15,155 nucleotides of DNA from assembly GCA_005889025.1 (NCBI GenBank), contig VBCZ01000084.1:1-15155 (forward strand), given 5' to 3'. The position numbers and the translations under genes were made by a program. The notes under the pieces are model-generated. The model had not been told where the DNA came from. It searched no databases and was given only the letters and a program-made list of their open reading frames with translations. Of the stretch, positions 1 through 7,423 are shown piece after piece (position 1 is the first letter of the stretch; every line of letters begins with the position of its first letter). This stretch comes from Betaproteobacteria bacterium (GTDB taxonomy: Bacteria > Pseudomonadota > Gammaproteobacteria > Burkholderiales > Casimicrobiaceae).

Positions 1-974
1 TCGACACGATCGGGAGCATGGGCGAAAAGCTCGCCGCGCTCCTTCCCGAAGCGCGCATCGCGATCGCGCACGGACAGATGCACGAGCGCGAGCTGGAACG
101 CGTGATGCGAGACTTCTACCAGCAGCGCATCAATCTGCTGCTTTGCTCCACGATCATCGAGACCGGCATCGACGTTCCCACCGCCAATACGATCATCATC
201 CATCGCGCCGACAAGTTCGGCCTCGCCCAGCTGCATCAGCTGCGCGGCCGCGTCGGCAGGTCGCATCATCAGGCGTATGCCTACCTCCTGACGCCGCCGG
301 AAGGAGCGCTTTCCGTTCAAGCGAAAAAGCGGCTCGAGGCGATTCAGCTCATGGAGGACCTGGGCTCGGGCTTTTATCTCGCGATGCACGATCTCGAGAT
401 CCGCGGCGCGGGCGAGGTTCTTGGCGAAGAGCAGTCCGGGGAGATGCAACAGATCGGATTTCAGCTCTACACCGAGATGCTCAAGACCGCCGTGCGGGCG
501 CTGCGCGCGGGCCGCGAGGCCAATCTCACCGACCCGCTGGGTGTCACGACCGAGATCAACTTGCACGTTCCGGCGCTGCTGCCGGAAACATACTGCAACG
601 ACGTGCACGAGCGCCTCGTGCTCTACAAGCGCCTGGCGAACTGCGAAACGATGGACGAGCTCACTGCCATGCACGAGGAGCTCATCGATCGATTCGGGCT
701 TCCGCCACAACAGGCACAGGCGCTTCTTGCGTGCCACCGGCTGCGGCTCACCGCGAAGCCATTGGGCGTGGTGAAAGTGGACGCGAGTCCCGAGCGCGCG
801 CAGATACACTTCGCGCACAATCCATCTTTCGATCCCGGCAAGCTGATCGCGCTGGTGCAAAAGGACGGCCGATACCGATTTGCCGGCCCGGACCGCGTAC
901 GCATCGAGCGCGCCGCACCGAATATCGACGAGCGTGTTGCGCTGATCGAGGAATTCTTAGGCAAGCTCGCATGA
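1..974 (+). CDS. mfd: Transcription-repair coupling factor Mfd, C-terminal part (5' end outside window)
   Basis: This is the last 323 or so residues of Mfd, the ATP-dependent DNA translocase that removes RNA polymerase stalled at lesions and recruits UvrA. The reading frame is open from base 3, so the ATG at 18 is internal and the true start lies upstream of the window. Visible parts are the second RecA-like helicase lobe with STIIETGIDVP and HRADKFGLAQLHQLRGRVGR (helicase motifs V-VI), the translocation motif region with LGEEQSGEMQQIGFQLY, and the C-terminal TRCF domain beginning near LPETYCNDVHERLVLYKR. The arginine finger region QLRGRVGRS is intact. RecG shares the helicase lobe but lacks this C-terminal domain. 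The stop codon overlaps the start of the next gene (ATGA), which suggests translational coupling. Confidence 0.97.
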   Translation, partial: DTIGSMGEKLAALLPEARIAIAHGQMHERELERVMRDFYQQRINLLLCSTIIETGIDVPTANTIIIHRADKFGLAQLHQLRGRVGRSHHQAYAYLLTPPEGALSVQAKKRLEAIQLMEDLGSGFYLAMHDLEIRGAGEVLGEEQSGEMQQIGFQLYTEMLKTAVRALRAGREANLTDPLGVTTEINLHVPALLPETYCNDVHERLVLYKRLANCETMDELTAMHEELIDRFGLPPQQAQALLACHRLRLTAKPLGVVKVDASPERAQIHFAHNPSFDPGKLIALVQKDGRYRFAGPDRVRIERAAPNIDERVALIEEFLGKLA

Positions 975-1897
975 CCGGAGCCAGCGCAAGTCTGCCTCCG
1001 CAACTCCACGTCTTCGTTCGCGACTGGCTGTCGTCGAACAATATTCTGCTCAAGAGCCGCGACGGCCACGTGTTGATCGACTCGGGGTATGTACGCCATG
1101 CGCCGCTGACGCTCGCACTCCTGGCAACGCCGCAGGGCATCGGCGATGCGCCGCTTTCCCGGCTCGTTAACACGCATTGCCACAGCGATCATATGGGCGG
1201 CAACGGCGCCATCCAGACGCGCTACCGCTGTCACATTTCGCTGCCTGTCGGAGAAGCGCCTCTCGTCGCCGTGTGGGACGAGCAAACGTTGTTGCTCGAC
1301 TACTGCGATCAGCGCGCAGATCGCTTTTCCTGCGACGAGATCATCTCGCCGGGAGACACACGCGTCTGGGGTGACCTCGAATGGCGCGCGCTGGCCGCAC
1401 CGGGCCATGACATGGGCGCGCTGGTGTTTTTCAATCCCGAGCACGGGATACTCATTTCCGGCGACGCGTTGTGGGAAAACGGTTACGGGTTTGTCATGCC
1501 GCAGGAAATCGATCCGCAGGCCATGCCCGCCGCCCGGGCAACGCTGGAAATGCTCGCGCGCCTGCCGATCCGCATCGTGATTCCAGGCCATGGCGACCCG
1601 TTTTTAGATGTCGCGGCCGCTCTCGAGCGCGCGTTCGCGCGCACGGCGGCCTTCGAAGCCGACACGCTTCGCGTCGCACGGCACGCCTTGAAGGTGGTGC
1701 TCGTTTTCGCGCTGCTCGACAAGCAGCGCATGCGGCAGGACGAGTTGCCGTCTTATCTCGACCGGGTCGGCATCTATCGCGATTTCAATGCCCGCTTCTT
1801 TCGTGTCCCGCCGGCTGTTCTCGCGGATCGGCTCGTCGGCGAGCTCGAGCGCGCCGGGGCGGTGCGGCGCGAAGACGGATGGCTGCGACCCATTTGA
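971..1897 (+). CDS. Metallo-beta-lactamase-fold hydrolase
   Basis: A 308-residue MBL-fold protein, probably a zinc-dependent hydrolase in the cytoplasm; its substrate cannot be told from sequence. The metal motif HCHSDH is at residues 69-74. Further ligands fit the APGHD His (about 146), the SGDALW Asp (about 165) and the IPGHGDPF His (about 207), so the dinuclear site looks complete. An N-terminal LIDSG strand precedes the motif, as in the glyoxalase-II-like subgroup. A C-terminal helical extension (about 230-308, with LDKQRMRQDELPSYLDRVGIYRDFNARFF) looks like the winged-helix tail found in many proteobacterial members. The ATG was chosen because it overlaps the mfd stop (ATGA) and gives a normal N-terminus; the same frame is open further upstream, but only as antisense-like sequence inside mfd. 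Confidence 0.88.
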   Translation: MTGASASLPPQLHVFVRDWLSSNNILLKSRDGHVLIDSGYVRHAPLTLALLATPQGIGDAPLSRLVNTHCHSDHMGGNGAIQTRYRCHISLPVGEAPLVAVWDEQTLLLDYCDQRADRFSCDEIISPGDTRVWGDLEWRALAAPGHDMGALVFFNPEHGILISGDALWENGYGFVMPQEIDPQAMPAARATLEMLARLPIRIVIPGHGDPFLDVAAALERAFARTAAFEADTLRVARHALKVVLVFALLDKQRMRQDELPSYLDRVGIYRDFNARFFRVPPAVLADRLVGELERAGAVRREDGWLRPI

Positions 1898-1943
1898 CTT
1901 CCTGCGGAATAAATCGAGCTGGGCGCTGTAGCGCAGAGCCAAC

Positions 1944-1972
1944 TTGCCATTTCGCACCCGATCGGGTTCAAT
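1944..1972 (+). promoter_or_regulatory. Candidate sigma-70 promoter for the cytochrome c' gene
   Basis: TTGCCA (1944-1949), a 17-bp spacer, then TTCAAT (1967-1972) match the -35/-10 consensus at 5/6 and 4/6 positions. The site lies about 65 bp before the cytochrome gene's ATG, in the 139-bp gap after the MBL gene. This is a pattern match only. Confidence 0.35.
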
Positions 1973-2025
1973 GGCGGTCGTTCGAGAGGGCAGTTCGTCA
2001 AACCTGCGCGATTCAAATACTGGTT

Positions 2026-2030
2026 AGGGG
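2026..2030 (+). promoter_or_regulatory. Ribosome binding site deciding the cytochrome c' start
   Basis: AGGGG lies six bases before the ATG at 2037. That ATG opens a clear signal peptide, which supports it over the downstream in-frame ATG at 2153 that would give a protein with no export signal. Confidence 0.6.
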
Positions 2031-2036
2031 CTGTCT

Positions 2037-2467
2037 ATGCGTGGAGCGCTTCTCGGATTCGCCGGTGTTGCCCTCGCCGGTGTGATCGCGATCGTCAATG
2101 CGCAGGACGTCGTCAGGGCATTCTGCAGGCGCAGGGCTGGAACACCGGAATCATGAGTGCGATGGTGAAAGGCGAGCGGCCATACGACAAGGACGAGTTC
2201 CTCAAGCGCGCCATCTATCTCGACGAGCTCGCTCACATGGCCTGGGAGGGCTTCATTCCCGGGTCCGATCAAGGCGCGCCGACCAAGGCCAAGCCGGAGA
2301 TCTGGAAGGAACCCGCAAAGTTCAAGCAAAACCAGGAGAAACTGCAAGTGGAGACGCCGAAACTCGTCGCCGCCGCGAAGACCGGCGACATGAACCAGAT
2401 CAAGACGGCGCTCGGCGATGTCGGCAAGGCGTGCACGAACTGTCACGACGATTTCCGCGCAAAGTGA
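2037..2467 (+). pseudogene. Cytochrome c' family (class II c-type cytochrome), frameshifted
   Basis: The first frame (2037 to about 2112) encodes a signal peptide, MRGALLGFAGVALAGVIAIVNA followed by QD. The mature protein continues in another frame from about 2114 (QGILQAQGWNTGIMSAMVKGE) to the TGA at 2465-2467. Rejoining them needs one extra base near 2113; without it the first frame ends after 39 codons. The second part has the class II layout: a four-helix-type sequence with GWNTGIMSAMVKGERPYD, AWEGFIPGSDQG and FKQNQEKLQVETPKLV, then a C-terminal haem site CTNCH at 2432-2446. Such proteins are periplasmic haem proteins that bind NO or carry electrons. The full length (about 143 residues) is normal for the family. 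The conserved sequence after the shift suggests a recent mutation or a sequencing error. A di-haem cytochrome b561, a frequent neighbour of this family, lies convergently beyond the repeats. Confidence 0.8.
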
Positions 2468-2496
2468 CTTGACCGCGCAAGAGCGCGGTCAAGTCA
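2465..2496 (+). terminator. Perfect 14-bp hairpin at the end of the cytochrome c' gene
   Basis: TGACTTGACCGCGC (2465-2478), loop AAGA, then GCGCGGTCAAGTCA (2483-2496): every base of the stem pairs. The first three bases of the stem are the stop codon. No T-run follows on the plus strand, so it may act as a transcript 3'-end stabiliser or a non-canonical terminator rather than a classic intrinsic one. Confidence 0.7.
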
Positions 2497-2558
2497 TCCC
2501 GGGCGAGCGCCCTTCGACGTTGCTCAGGGCAGGCTGCGCGAGACCCGGGATCCAATTT
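2493..2558. repeat. Palindromic dispersed repeat, copy 1
   Basis: It begins GTCATCCCGGGCGAGCGC and ends GAGACCCGGGATCCAATTTG, the same outer arms as the copy at 2621-2669, but with a longer unrelated centre. The arms are inverted around ATCCCGGG/CCCGGGAT. It partly overlaps the right arm of the preceding hairpin. Confidence 0.7.
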
Positions 2559-2591
2559 GAATTTTGCGGTGGAGCAGAGGCGAAGAACTTA

Positions 2592-2613
2592 GGTCCTGGC
2601 CTGCGCCGGGACC
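2592..2613. repeat. Short hairpin between repeat copies
   Basis: GGTCCTGGC, loop CTGC, GCCGGGACC: a 9-bp stem with one G-T pair. It resembles the palindromic units on both sides and is probably a diverged member of the same dispersed family. Confidence 0.5.
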
Positions 2614-2620
2614 ACACGAT

Positions 2621-2669
2621 GCGTCATCCCGGGCGAGCGCGATATCGCGAGACCCGGGATCCAATTTGC
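2621..2669. repeat. Palindromic dispersed repeat, copy 2
   Basis: The outer arms ATCCCGGG (2626-2633) and CCCGGGAT (2653-2660) enclose the perfect palindrome CGCGATATCGCG (2638-2649), so the unit can fold into one long nearly perfect hairpin. It shares its ends with copy 1, which lies about 130 bp upstream in the same orientation. Confidence 0.75.
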
Positions 2670-2729
2670 GTTCGTCCCGGCTCGCACGAGTCTAGGGAGC
2701 GCCGACGCGGAATCAAATATCGAATCAAT

Positions 2730-2777
2730 GGATTCCTCCCCGCTTTCGCGGGGACTAAAAGCCGCGGGAATGACGAC
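2730..2777. repeat. REP-like palindrome of a second type
   Basis: GGATTCC at one end and GGAATGACGAC at the other surround a hairpin CCCCGC-TTTC-GCGGGG (2738-2753). Read on the minus strand it starts GTCGTCATTCCCGCGG, close to the common GTCATTCCCGC...GGGAATCC palindromes of proteobacterial intergenic regions. Confidence 0.6.
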
Positions 2778-2790
2778 ACAATTTTGAAAT

Positions 2791-2836
2791 GCGTCATCCC
2801 TTCGCTGCGCTCCGAGCGAGGCCCGGGATCCAAGTT
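2791..2836. repeat. Palindromic dispersed repeat, copy 3 (diverged)
   Basis: It begins GCGTCATCCC and ends GCCCGGGATCCAAGTTG, matching the ends of copies 1 and 2; the centre (CTTCGCTGCGCTCCGAGCGAG) is different. It is the third unit in the same orientation within about 350 bp. Nothing else recognisable lies in 2497-2883. Confidence 0.65.
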
Positions 2837-2883
2837 GCTCCCTCCCGAGTGCGTTCGGTCTAAGGCTACCTGTCGGTACGGAC

Positions 2884-3567
2884 TCAATGCCGCGTTACCA
2901 CGAACCACACAGCGATCGCGCATGTTGCAAAAAGAGCGACCGCCTTGGCATGCCGCATCGGCGTTTCGTCGCCTTCCGCCTTCGTTGCGGGCAGTGTCTT
3001 CGATCCGTGGAGCATCGGTGCGATCAGATTTTCCTTGAGCGCAACCAGGTAATACACGACCGCGGCGGTGTGTATCGATGCAAGCGCCACGACTACCCAG
3101 GCATTCTTGACATGGAAGCCGCTGATCGTATCGGACAGATCCTTGCTGATGAAGCGGACCAGCGGACCCTCGGCGAGGACGTCGTCGTTTGAAAAAAGTC
3201 CTGTTCCCGCCTGGATGAGCAATGCCGCGAGCAAAGCGATGACCATCCACCCGCCGAGCGGATTGTGGCCGACGTGGAGCTCGTGCGCCGGCCGTGACAG
3301 CGAGCGCGCATAGCGGCTCACTGCGCCGGGACCGCGCACGAAACTGGCGAATCGCGCGTAGCGCGAGCCGGTGAAGCCCCAGACGATGCGAAACAGGACC
3401 AGCGCAAGCATCGTCTCCCCGGCGCGAATGTGCCATTCCATCGCGTTGCCGCCGATGGTCGCGGTGGTCACGAGCACGACGAGCAGGACTGCCATGGCCC
3501 AATGCACGACTCGCACGGGCCAATCCCAAACTCGCACGCCTACGCCGTCGGTCGTCTCGCTCGGCAT
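2884..3567 (-). CDS. Di-haem cytochrome b561 family protein
   Basis: A 227-residue integral membrane cytochrome b of the bacterial b561 family (COG3658-like), expected to pass electrons between quinol and a periplasmic c-type cytochrome. It opens with VRVWDWPVRVVHW, the family signature. Candidate haem ligands are H22 in the first membrane helix, H46 (MEWHIRAGE), H152 (SGFHVKNAW) and H166 (ASIHTAAVVYY). Four hydrophobic helices (about 20-40, 52-66, 106-122, 156-176) are followed by a C-terminal hydrophobic stretch (about 207-224). The gene upstream on the same strand (marC-like) ends 33 bp before its start, so the two may be co-transcribed. It converges on the cytochrome c' gene, with repeats between them. 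Confidence 0.9.
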   Translation of the reverse strand: MPSETTDGVGVRVWDWPVRVVHWAMAVLLVVLVTTATIGGNAMEWHIRAGETMLALVLFRIVWGFTGSRYARFASFVRGPGAVSRYARSLSRPAHELHVGHNPLGGWMVIALLAALLIQAGTGLFSNDDVLAEGPLVRFISKDLSDTISGFHVKNAWVVVALASIHTAAVVYYLVALKENLIAPMLHGSKTLPATKAEGDETPMRHAKAVALFATCAIAVWFVVTRH

Positions 3568-3600
3568 TCAAGCTTCCCCACGGATTGCCAACGCTCTCGA

Positions 3601-4203
3601 TCAGCCGCGAAACTGCTCCGCGACACTCTTGATTCCGCTCAGAAGCATTTCAATGGCGACCGCGGTCAGCACCAGGCCCATCAGCCGCTCGAAGGCGCGG
3701 ATCGCGCGCTCCCCCAGCAGACGCTGCAGACGTCCCGCCGCGACCAGCGTGAGCGTGGTGACCGCCATCGCCGCGGTGAGCGCCGCCGCCCAGGTTTCGA
3801 TGTGCTGGGGTTCGCGGGATGCCATGAGCATCACGGTTGCCAGCGCCGAAGGTCCCGCGATGGCCGGTATCGCAAGCGGTACGATGAACGGCTCGGCGCC
3901 CGATGAATCGCCGAAGATACCCTCGGGGTGCGCGAACACCATTCGGAGCGCAATCAGAAAAAGAATCACTCCGCCAGCGATGGAAAGCGATGTCTCCGAC
4001 AAATGCATGAGCATGAGAAACGCGTGCCCGCCGAACAGGAATCCCAGGAGCACGACATACGCGATCAGGCATTCACGCAGAACGATACGCACGCGTCTCT
4101 TCGGGGGCGCAGTCTGGAGCGCACCCACCACCAGCGGCACGTTGCCGACGGGGTCGAGGACCAAAACAAGGAGGATCGTCGCCGAAACGAGCTCGGGGTT
4201 CAT
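3601..4203 (-). CDS. MarC family integral membrane protein
   Basis: A 200-residue MarC/UPF0056 family protein of the inner membrane. The family's function is unsettled; the old link to multiple antibiotic resistance has not held up. The start at 4203 is chosen because MNPELVSATILLVLVLDPVGNVPLV is the family's N-terminus; an earlier in-frame start at 4293 would add 30 polar residues that do not belong to the family. Hallmarks are DPVGNVPL (17-24), the helix LSIAGGVILFLIALRMVF, and PLAIPAIAGPSALATVML in the second half, consistent with a six-helix two-repeat protein. It probably shares a transcript with the cytochrome b561 gene downstream. Confidence 0.88.
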   Translation of the reverse strand: MNPELVSATILLVLVLDPVGNVPLVVGALQTAPPKRRVRIVLRECLIAYVVLLGFLFGGHAFLMLMHLSETSLSIAGGVILFLIALRMVFAHPEGIFGDSSGAEPFIVPLAIPAIAGPSALATVMLMASREPQHIETWAAALTAAMAVTTLTLVAAGRLQRLLGERAIRAFERLMGLVLTAVAIEMLLSGIKSVAEQFRG

Positions 4204-4236
4204 CGCAAGGGGAGGCGCTTCGTCGATCGAGGCGGC

Positions 4237-4242
4237 AGTATA
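4237..4242 (-). promoter_or_regulatory. Candidate -10 box for the marC-like gene
   Basis: Read on the minus strand this is TATACT, 5/6 to the -10 consensus, about 33 bases before the chosen ATG at 4203. No good -35 box is visible. Its position supports the shorter start, since a transcript from here would not include the upstream ATG at 4293. Confidence 0.3.
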
Positions 4243-4273
4243 TCGCCGAATCATGGCCCCGGAAGGAGCGGAC

Positions 4274-4282
4274 TGGCATAAT
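4274..4282 (+). promoter_or_regulatory. Candidate extended -10 promoter for the prolyl oligopeptidase gene
   Basis: TGGCATAAT gives a TGn extension plus CATAAT, 32 bases before the ATG at 4314. The -35 region is poor, as is common for extended -10 promoters. Confidence 0.35.
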
Positions 4283-4301
4283 CGCGCCCTCACTCGCCGC
4301 C

Positions 4302-4306
4302 AAGGA
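4302..4306 (+). promoter_or_regulatory. Ribosome binding site of the prolyl oligopeptidase gene
   Basis: AAGGA lies seven bases before the ATG at 4314, fixing the start that yields the signal peptide. Confidence 0.6.
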
Positions 4307-4313
4307 TCCGCCC

Positions 4314-6494
4314 ATGCGCCGCTTTTCTTTTCTTTCCCAAACTGGCCTGGCCGTTGCGCTGCTGTCCTTCACGGCATCGACAACCATGGCGCAGATCAAG
4401 CCGTCGGCAGCGCCGGTAAAGCCGGTCAGCGACACCTACTTCGGCAAATCTGTTGACGATCCGTACCGCTATCTGGAGAACCTGAAGGATCCCGATGTCG
4501 TCGCATGGATGAAAGCGCAGGCCGACTACACGCGCGCCATGCTCGACGCCATTCCCCAGCGCAAGGTGCTGCTGGCCGAGGTCACCAAGTACGGCGATGC
4601 AGCTTCGGCTCGCGTCACGTCGCTGCAGATGGTCGCGGGCCGTGCCTATTATCTGAAGCGTAACGCCGACGAGAACATACCCAAGCTCTACGTCCGCGAG
4701 GGTTTCGGCGGCAAAGAGCGGCTGCTGGTCGATCCGGAGATTTTTCCCGCCCCGGAGGGGAAGCACAACGCAATCGACTATTTCCAGCCGTCGCCGGACA
4801 ACAAATACGTAGCCTATGGAATCTCCGTCGGAGGCTCGGAACAGAGCGTGCTCCACGTCCTCGACTTGGCGACGGGCAAGGAGACCGGCGACGCGATCGA
4901 TCGCGCCAACTACGCGACGCCTTCGTTTCTTCCCGACGGGCGTCTGCTCTACAGCCGCCTGCAAAAACTCGCGGGCGACGCCCCGGTCACCGACAAATAC
5001 CAGAACCAGAAGGCGTACGTCCACGTGCTCGGCAGCGATCCGGACAAGGATGAGCCCGTGCTCGGCGCCGGCCTGTCGCCCGCCGTTACGATCGGTCCCG
5101 CTGAGCTGGTATTTGTCGGCCATCCGGCGGGTTCGAGCTACGTCATCGGCGCCGTGATCAACGGTACTCAAAACGAGTTCAAGCTCTATGCAGCGCCTCT
5201 TGACGCGCTGAACGGCAGCAAAACATCCTGGGTCAAGATCGCGGACAACGCCGACGACGTCACCGATGCGGCGGTCAGCGGCGATTGGCTTTATCTGCTC
5301 ACGCACAAGAATGCATCGCGATTCAAGATCGTGCGCGTTTCGCTGACGCGCCCCGATCTCGCCGCGGCCGAAGTGGTCGTGCCGGAAGGCGAAGGCGTCA
5401 TCACGGGCATTGCCGCCGCGAAAGATGCGCTGTATGCGCGTCGGATGCTCGGCGGCACCGGCGACATGCTGCGGCTCGAGTACGCGGCGGGGGCCAAGCC
5501 CGCCGTCATCAAGCCGCCGTTCGACGGCGACGTCGGCTCGCTGGCGGCCGACCCGCGCGTGCCGGGCGTCGTTTTCGGCTTGAGCGGCTGGACCCGTTTT
5601 GGCGGTTTCTACGCCTACGATCCGAGAACGAGGAAGACGGTGGACACGCGCCTGCAGCCGCAAGGCAAATTCGACAACCCTGCGAACCTCGTGTCGGAGG
5701 AAGTCAAGGCGACCGCGGCCGACGGAACGTTGATCCCGATGTCTATCGTGCACAAGAAAGGCATCAAGCTCGACGGCAGCAACCCGACGATACTCTGGGG
5801 TTATGGCTCCTACGGCATCTCGCAGACCGCTTCCTACTCGCCGACCTTTCTTCCCTGGTACGAGCGAGGTGGCCTTTTTGTCGTGGCGCACGTTCGCGGC
5901 GGCGGCGAGTACGGCGAGGATTGGTACAAGGCGGGATACAAGGCGACCAAGCCGAATACGTGGCGCGACGCGATCGCCTGCGCCGAATGGCTCGTTGCGC
6001 ACAAGTACACTTCACCGTCCAGGCTCGCGATCCGGGGCGGCAGTGCGGGCGGCATCCTCGTCGGCAGGGCAATTACCGAGCGGCCCGATCTGTTCGGCGC
6101 CGCAATCGATGATGTTCCCGCGTCGGATCTGCTGCGCATGGAAACGACCGCCAACGGCATTCCCAACATTCCGGAGTTCGGCAGCGTGAAGACCGAAGAA
6201 GGATTCAAGGCGCTCTACGAGATGAGCTCGTATCACCATGTCAAGGACGGCGTGGCGTATCCCGCGATGCTGCTCACGACAGGGATCAACGATCCTCGAG
6301 TGGATGCATGGGAGGCAGGCAAGATGGCTGCACGCCTTCAGGCGGCGACGAGCAGCGGCAAGCCGGTGTTGCTTCGCATCGACTATGATGCCGGGCACGG
6401 CATGGGCTCGACCAAGAAATCGACATACGAGGTCGCGGCCGACCGCTTCTCGTTCCTGTTCTGGCAATTCGGCGTGAAAGAATTTCAACCTTGA
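4314..6494 (+). CDS. Exported prolyl oligopeptidase (serine peptidase family S9A)
   Basis: A 726-residue prolyl oligopeptidase, which cleaves short peptides after proline. An N-terminal signal peptide (MRRFSFLSQTGLAVALLSF...MAQ, about 1-27) points to the periplasm or outside. The short N-terminal segment DPYRYLENLKDPDVVAWMKAQ (about 46-66) is the typical S9 opening; a seven-bladed propeller spans roughly 80-440. The hydrolase domain carries Ser577 in RGGSAGG, Asp660 in INDPRVD and His695 in DAGHGMG, a complete triad. WGYGSYGIS, PWYERGG and HVRGGGEYGEDWYKAG are further family landmarks. An AAGGA site seven bases before the ATG supports the start. It stands alone on its strand, divergent from the marC-like gene; no partner is apparent. 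Confidence 0.95.
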   Translation: MRRFSFLSQTGLAVALLSFTASTTMAQIKPSAAPVKPVSDTYFGKSVDDPYRYLENLKDPDVVAWMKAQADYTRAMLDAIPQRKVLLAEVTKYGDAASARVTSLQMVAGRAYYLKRNADENIPKLYVREGFGGKERLLVDPEIFPAPEGKHNAIDYFQPSPDNKYVAYGISVGGSEQSVLHVLDLATGKETGDAIDRANYATPSFLPDGRLLYSRLQKLAGDAPVTDKYQNQKAYVHVLGSDPDKDEPVLGAGLSPAVTIGPAELVFVGHPAGSSYVIGAVINGTQNEFKLYAAPLDALNGSKTSWVKIADNADDVTDAAVSGDWLYLLTHKNASRFKIVRVSLTRPDLAAAEVVVPEGEGVITGIAAAKDALYARRMLGGTGDMLRLEYAAGAKPAVIKPPFDGDVGSLAADPRVPGVVFGLSGWTRFGGFYAYDPRTRKTVDTRLQPQGKFDNPANLVSEEVKATAADGTLIPMSIVHKKGIKLDGSNPTILWGYGSYGISQTASYSPTFLPWYERGGLFVVAHVRGGGEYGEDWYKAGYKATKPNTWRDAIACAEWLVAHKYTSPSRLAIRGGSAGGILVGRAITERPDLFGAAIDDVPASDLLRMETTANGIPNIPEFGSVKTEEGFKALYEMSSYHHVKDGVAYPAMLLTTGINDPRVDAWEAGKMAARLQAATSSGKPVLLRIDYDAGHGMGSTKKSTYEVAADRFSFLFWQFGVKEFQP

Positions 6495-6637
6495 TGCGTT
6501 GATCGCAGGGTGGCGCAAGAGTTCGACGCGCGTTTACACAGTCGTAGTTTGTCCCCAAGCGCGGTAGCGAGCGGCAAGCCTCCGGCCCCGCCTCCGACGA
6601 CGATCCGAGGCAACGATGGATTATGAAGGTCGGCCAT
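6485..6637 (-). pseudogene. Remnant of type II NADH dehydrogenase N-terminus
   Basis: A 50-codon minus-strand ORF starts MADLHNPSLPRIVVGGGAG and continues GLPLATALGDKL, which closely resembles the FAD-binding N-terminus of NDH-2 (family pattern PRIVVVGGGAGGLELATRLGDKL). After about residue 31 (near 6545) the resemblance stops and the remaining codons are unrelated, ending at TGA 6485-6487. The dinucleotide-binding GGGAGG is present, but one Val of the usual RIVVVGG strand is missing and the rest of the roughly 430-residue enzyme is absent. It lies 64 bp downstream of the GNAT gene on the same strand and overlaps the last codons of the peptidase gene on the other strand. I read it as a truncated leftover; a chance match of a short Rossmann motif is possible. 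Confidence 0.55.
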
Positions 6638-6701
6638 CGCCGGCTTGCATTGCCGAAGGCTGCACGCAGAGCATCGTCAAACGGCGCTTTGCTGCAGCGT
6701 T

Positions 6702-7277
6702 CTAGTCTTCGGGATCGCCGAGCGAGTCGGTGATTTTGCGCAGCGCCGCCGTCTGCGTTTTGAGTGCGTAATCGAACAGCGCAAGGCGCTGGTCGAACAT
6801 CTCGCCGGTGAGCGACGCGGGGTCGGCCGGAGGAAGCTTCAGAAATGCGTCGGCCTCGCCCGTGTCGATGCAGATCTTCATGCCGGACTTTTTTGCGATA
6901 TGCATCATCGCCGCGTTTTCAGACAGGCAATGCATGTACAAACGCGTCACGAAGCGATTGCGCGCGTGCTCGGCGGCGCGCGCGAACAGTGCGCTGCCAA
7001 CGCCGCGGCCGCGGTGCCCGGGGAGAATCGACAGCCCGAGCTCCGCCGAATCGCCGCTGAACCCGACATGCACGACACCCGCGAGCGTGAGCTCGTCGTC
7101 ATACACGCCCAGGACGGCGTCGTTATCGAAGTCGATGCGCTCGACATATTGCGCGATGGCCGACGGCCCGAATGTGGTCCCGAAGCGCAGCCGGATATCT
7201 TCGGCAGACAGCCGCAGGAAGTGCTCCAGCAACCGGGGCCGTACGGCTTCGGTCAGGCGCTGAACATGAACGCTCAT
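6702..7277 (-). CDS. GNAT family N-acetyltransferase
   Basis: A 191-residue GCN5-related acetyltransferase, transferring acetyl from acetyl-CoA to an unknown amine substrate. The acetyl-CoA motif A is LSILPGHRGRGVGSALF (about 82-98), with the R/Q-x-x-G-x-G core in RGRGVG. The strand before it (LTLAGVVHVGF) and the later IAKKSGMKI segment fit motif B. The start at 7277 is preferred to 7307 because AAGG lies about eight bases upstream and the family sequence begins there. An N-terminal segment LLEHFLRLSAEDIRLRFG resembles GNAT domains fused to or standing beside protein-lysine acetyltransferases, so a protein substrate is possible. It is divergent from the O-methyltransferase gene. Confidence 0.85.
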   Translation of the reverse strand: MSVHVQRLTEAVRPRLLEHFLRLSAEDIRLRFGTTFGPSAIAQYVERIDFDNDAVLGVYDDELTLAGVVHVGFSGDSAELGLSILPGHRGRGVGSALFARAAEHARNRFVTRLYMHCLSENAAMMHIAKKSGMKICIDTGEADAFLKLPPADPASLTGEMFDQRLALFDYALKTQTAALRKITDSLGDPED

Positions 7278-7423
7278 GGTTGGTGCCTTGCGTGATGCAA
7301 CCCGCATTCTACCGGCGGTGCGGGCTCGTTCGAATCTCCAATGTCGGTGCCCATTGAAGAGGAGGGAGATGCGGCAGGCGACGAACCATTGCCAGGTCCG
7401 GGATTCAACTGCATGCTATCGGG

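Noticed and set aside
143..970. Upstream extension of the MBL gene frame, open back to 143
   Set aside because: The extension overlaps mfd in another frame and is Arg/Ala-rich with no family sequence; the protein resembles MBL enzymes only from the ATG at 971.
2493..2838. CRISPR array
   Set aside because: The repeated ends are irregularly spaced, the intervals are unequal and palindromic, and no cas genes are present.
2624..3571. 315-codon minus-strand frame over cytochrome b561 and the repeats
   Set aside because: Composition is that of a shadow frame; the b561 frame has membrane helices and haem histidines.
4290..6002. 570-codon open frame opposite the prolyl oligopeptidase gene
   Set aside because: It is a GC-driven antisense shadow; the plus strand encodes a complete S9A enzyme with signal peptide and triad.
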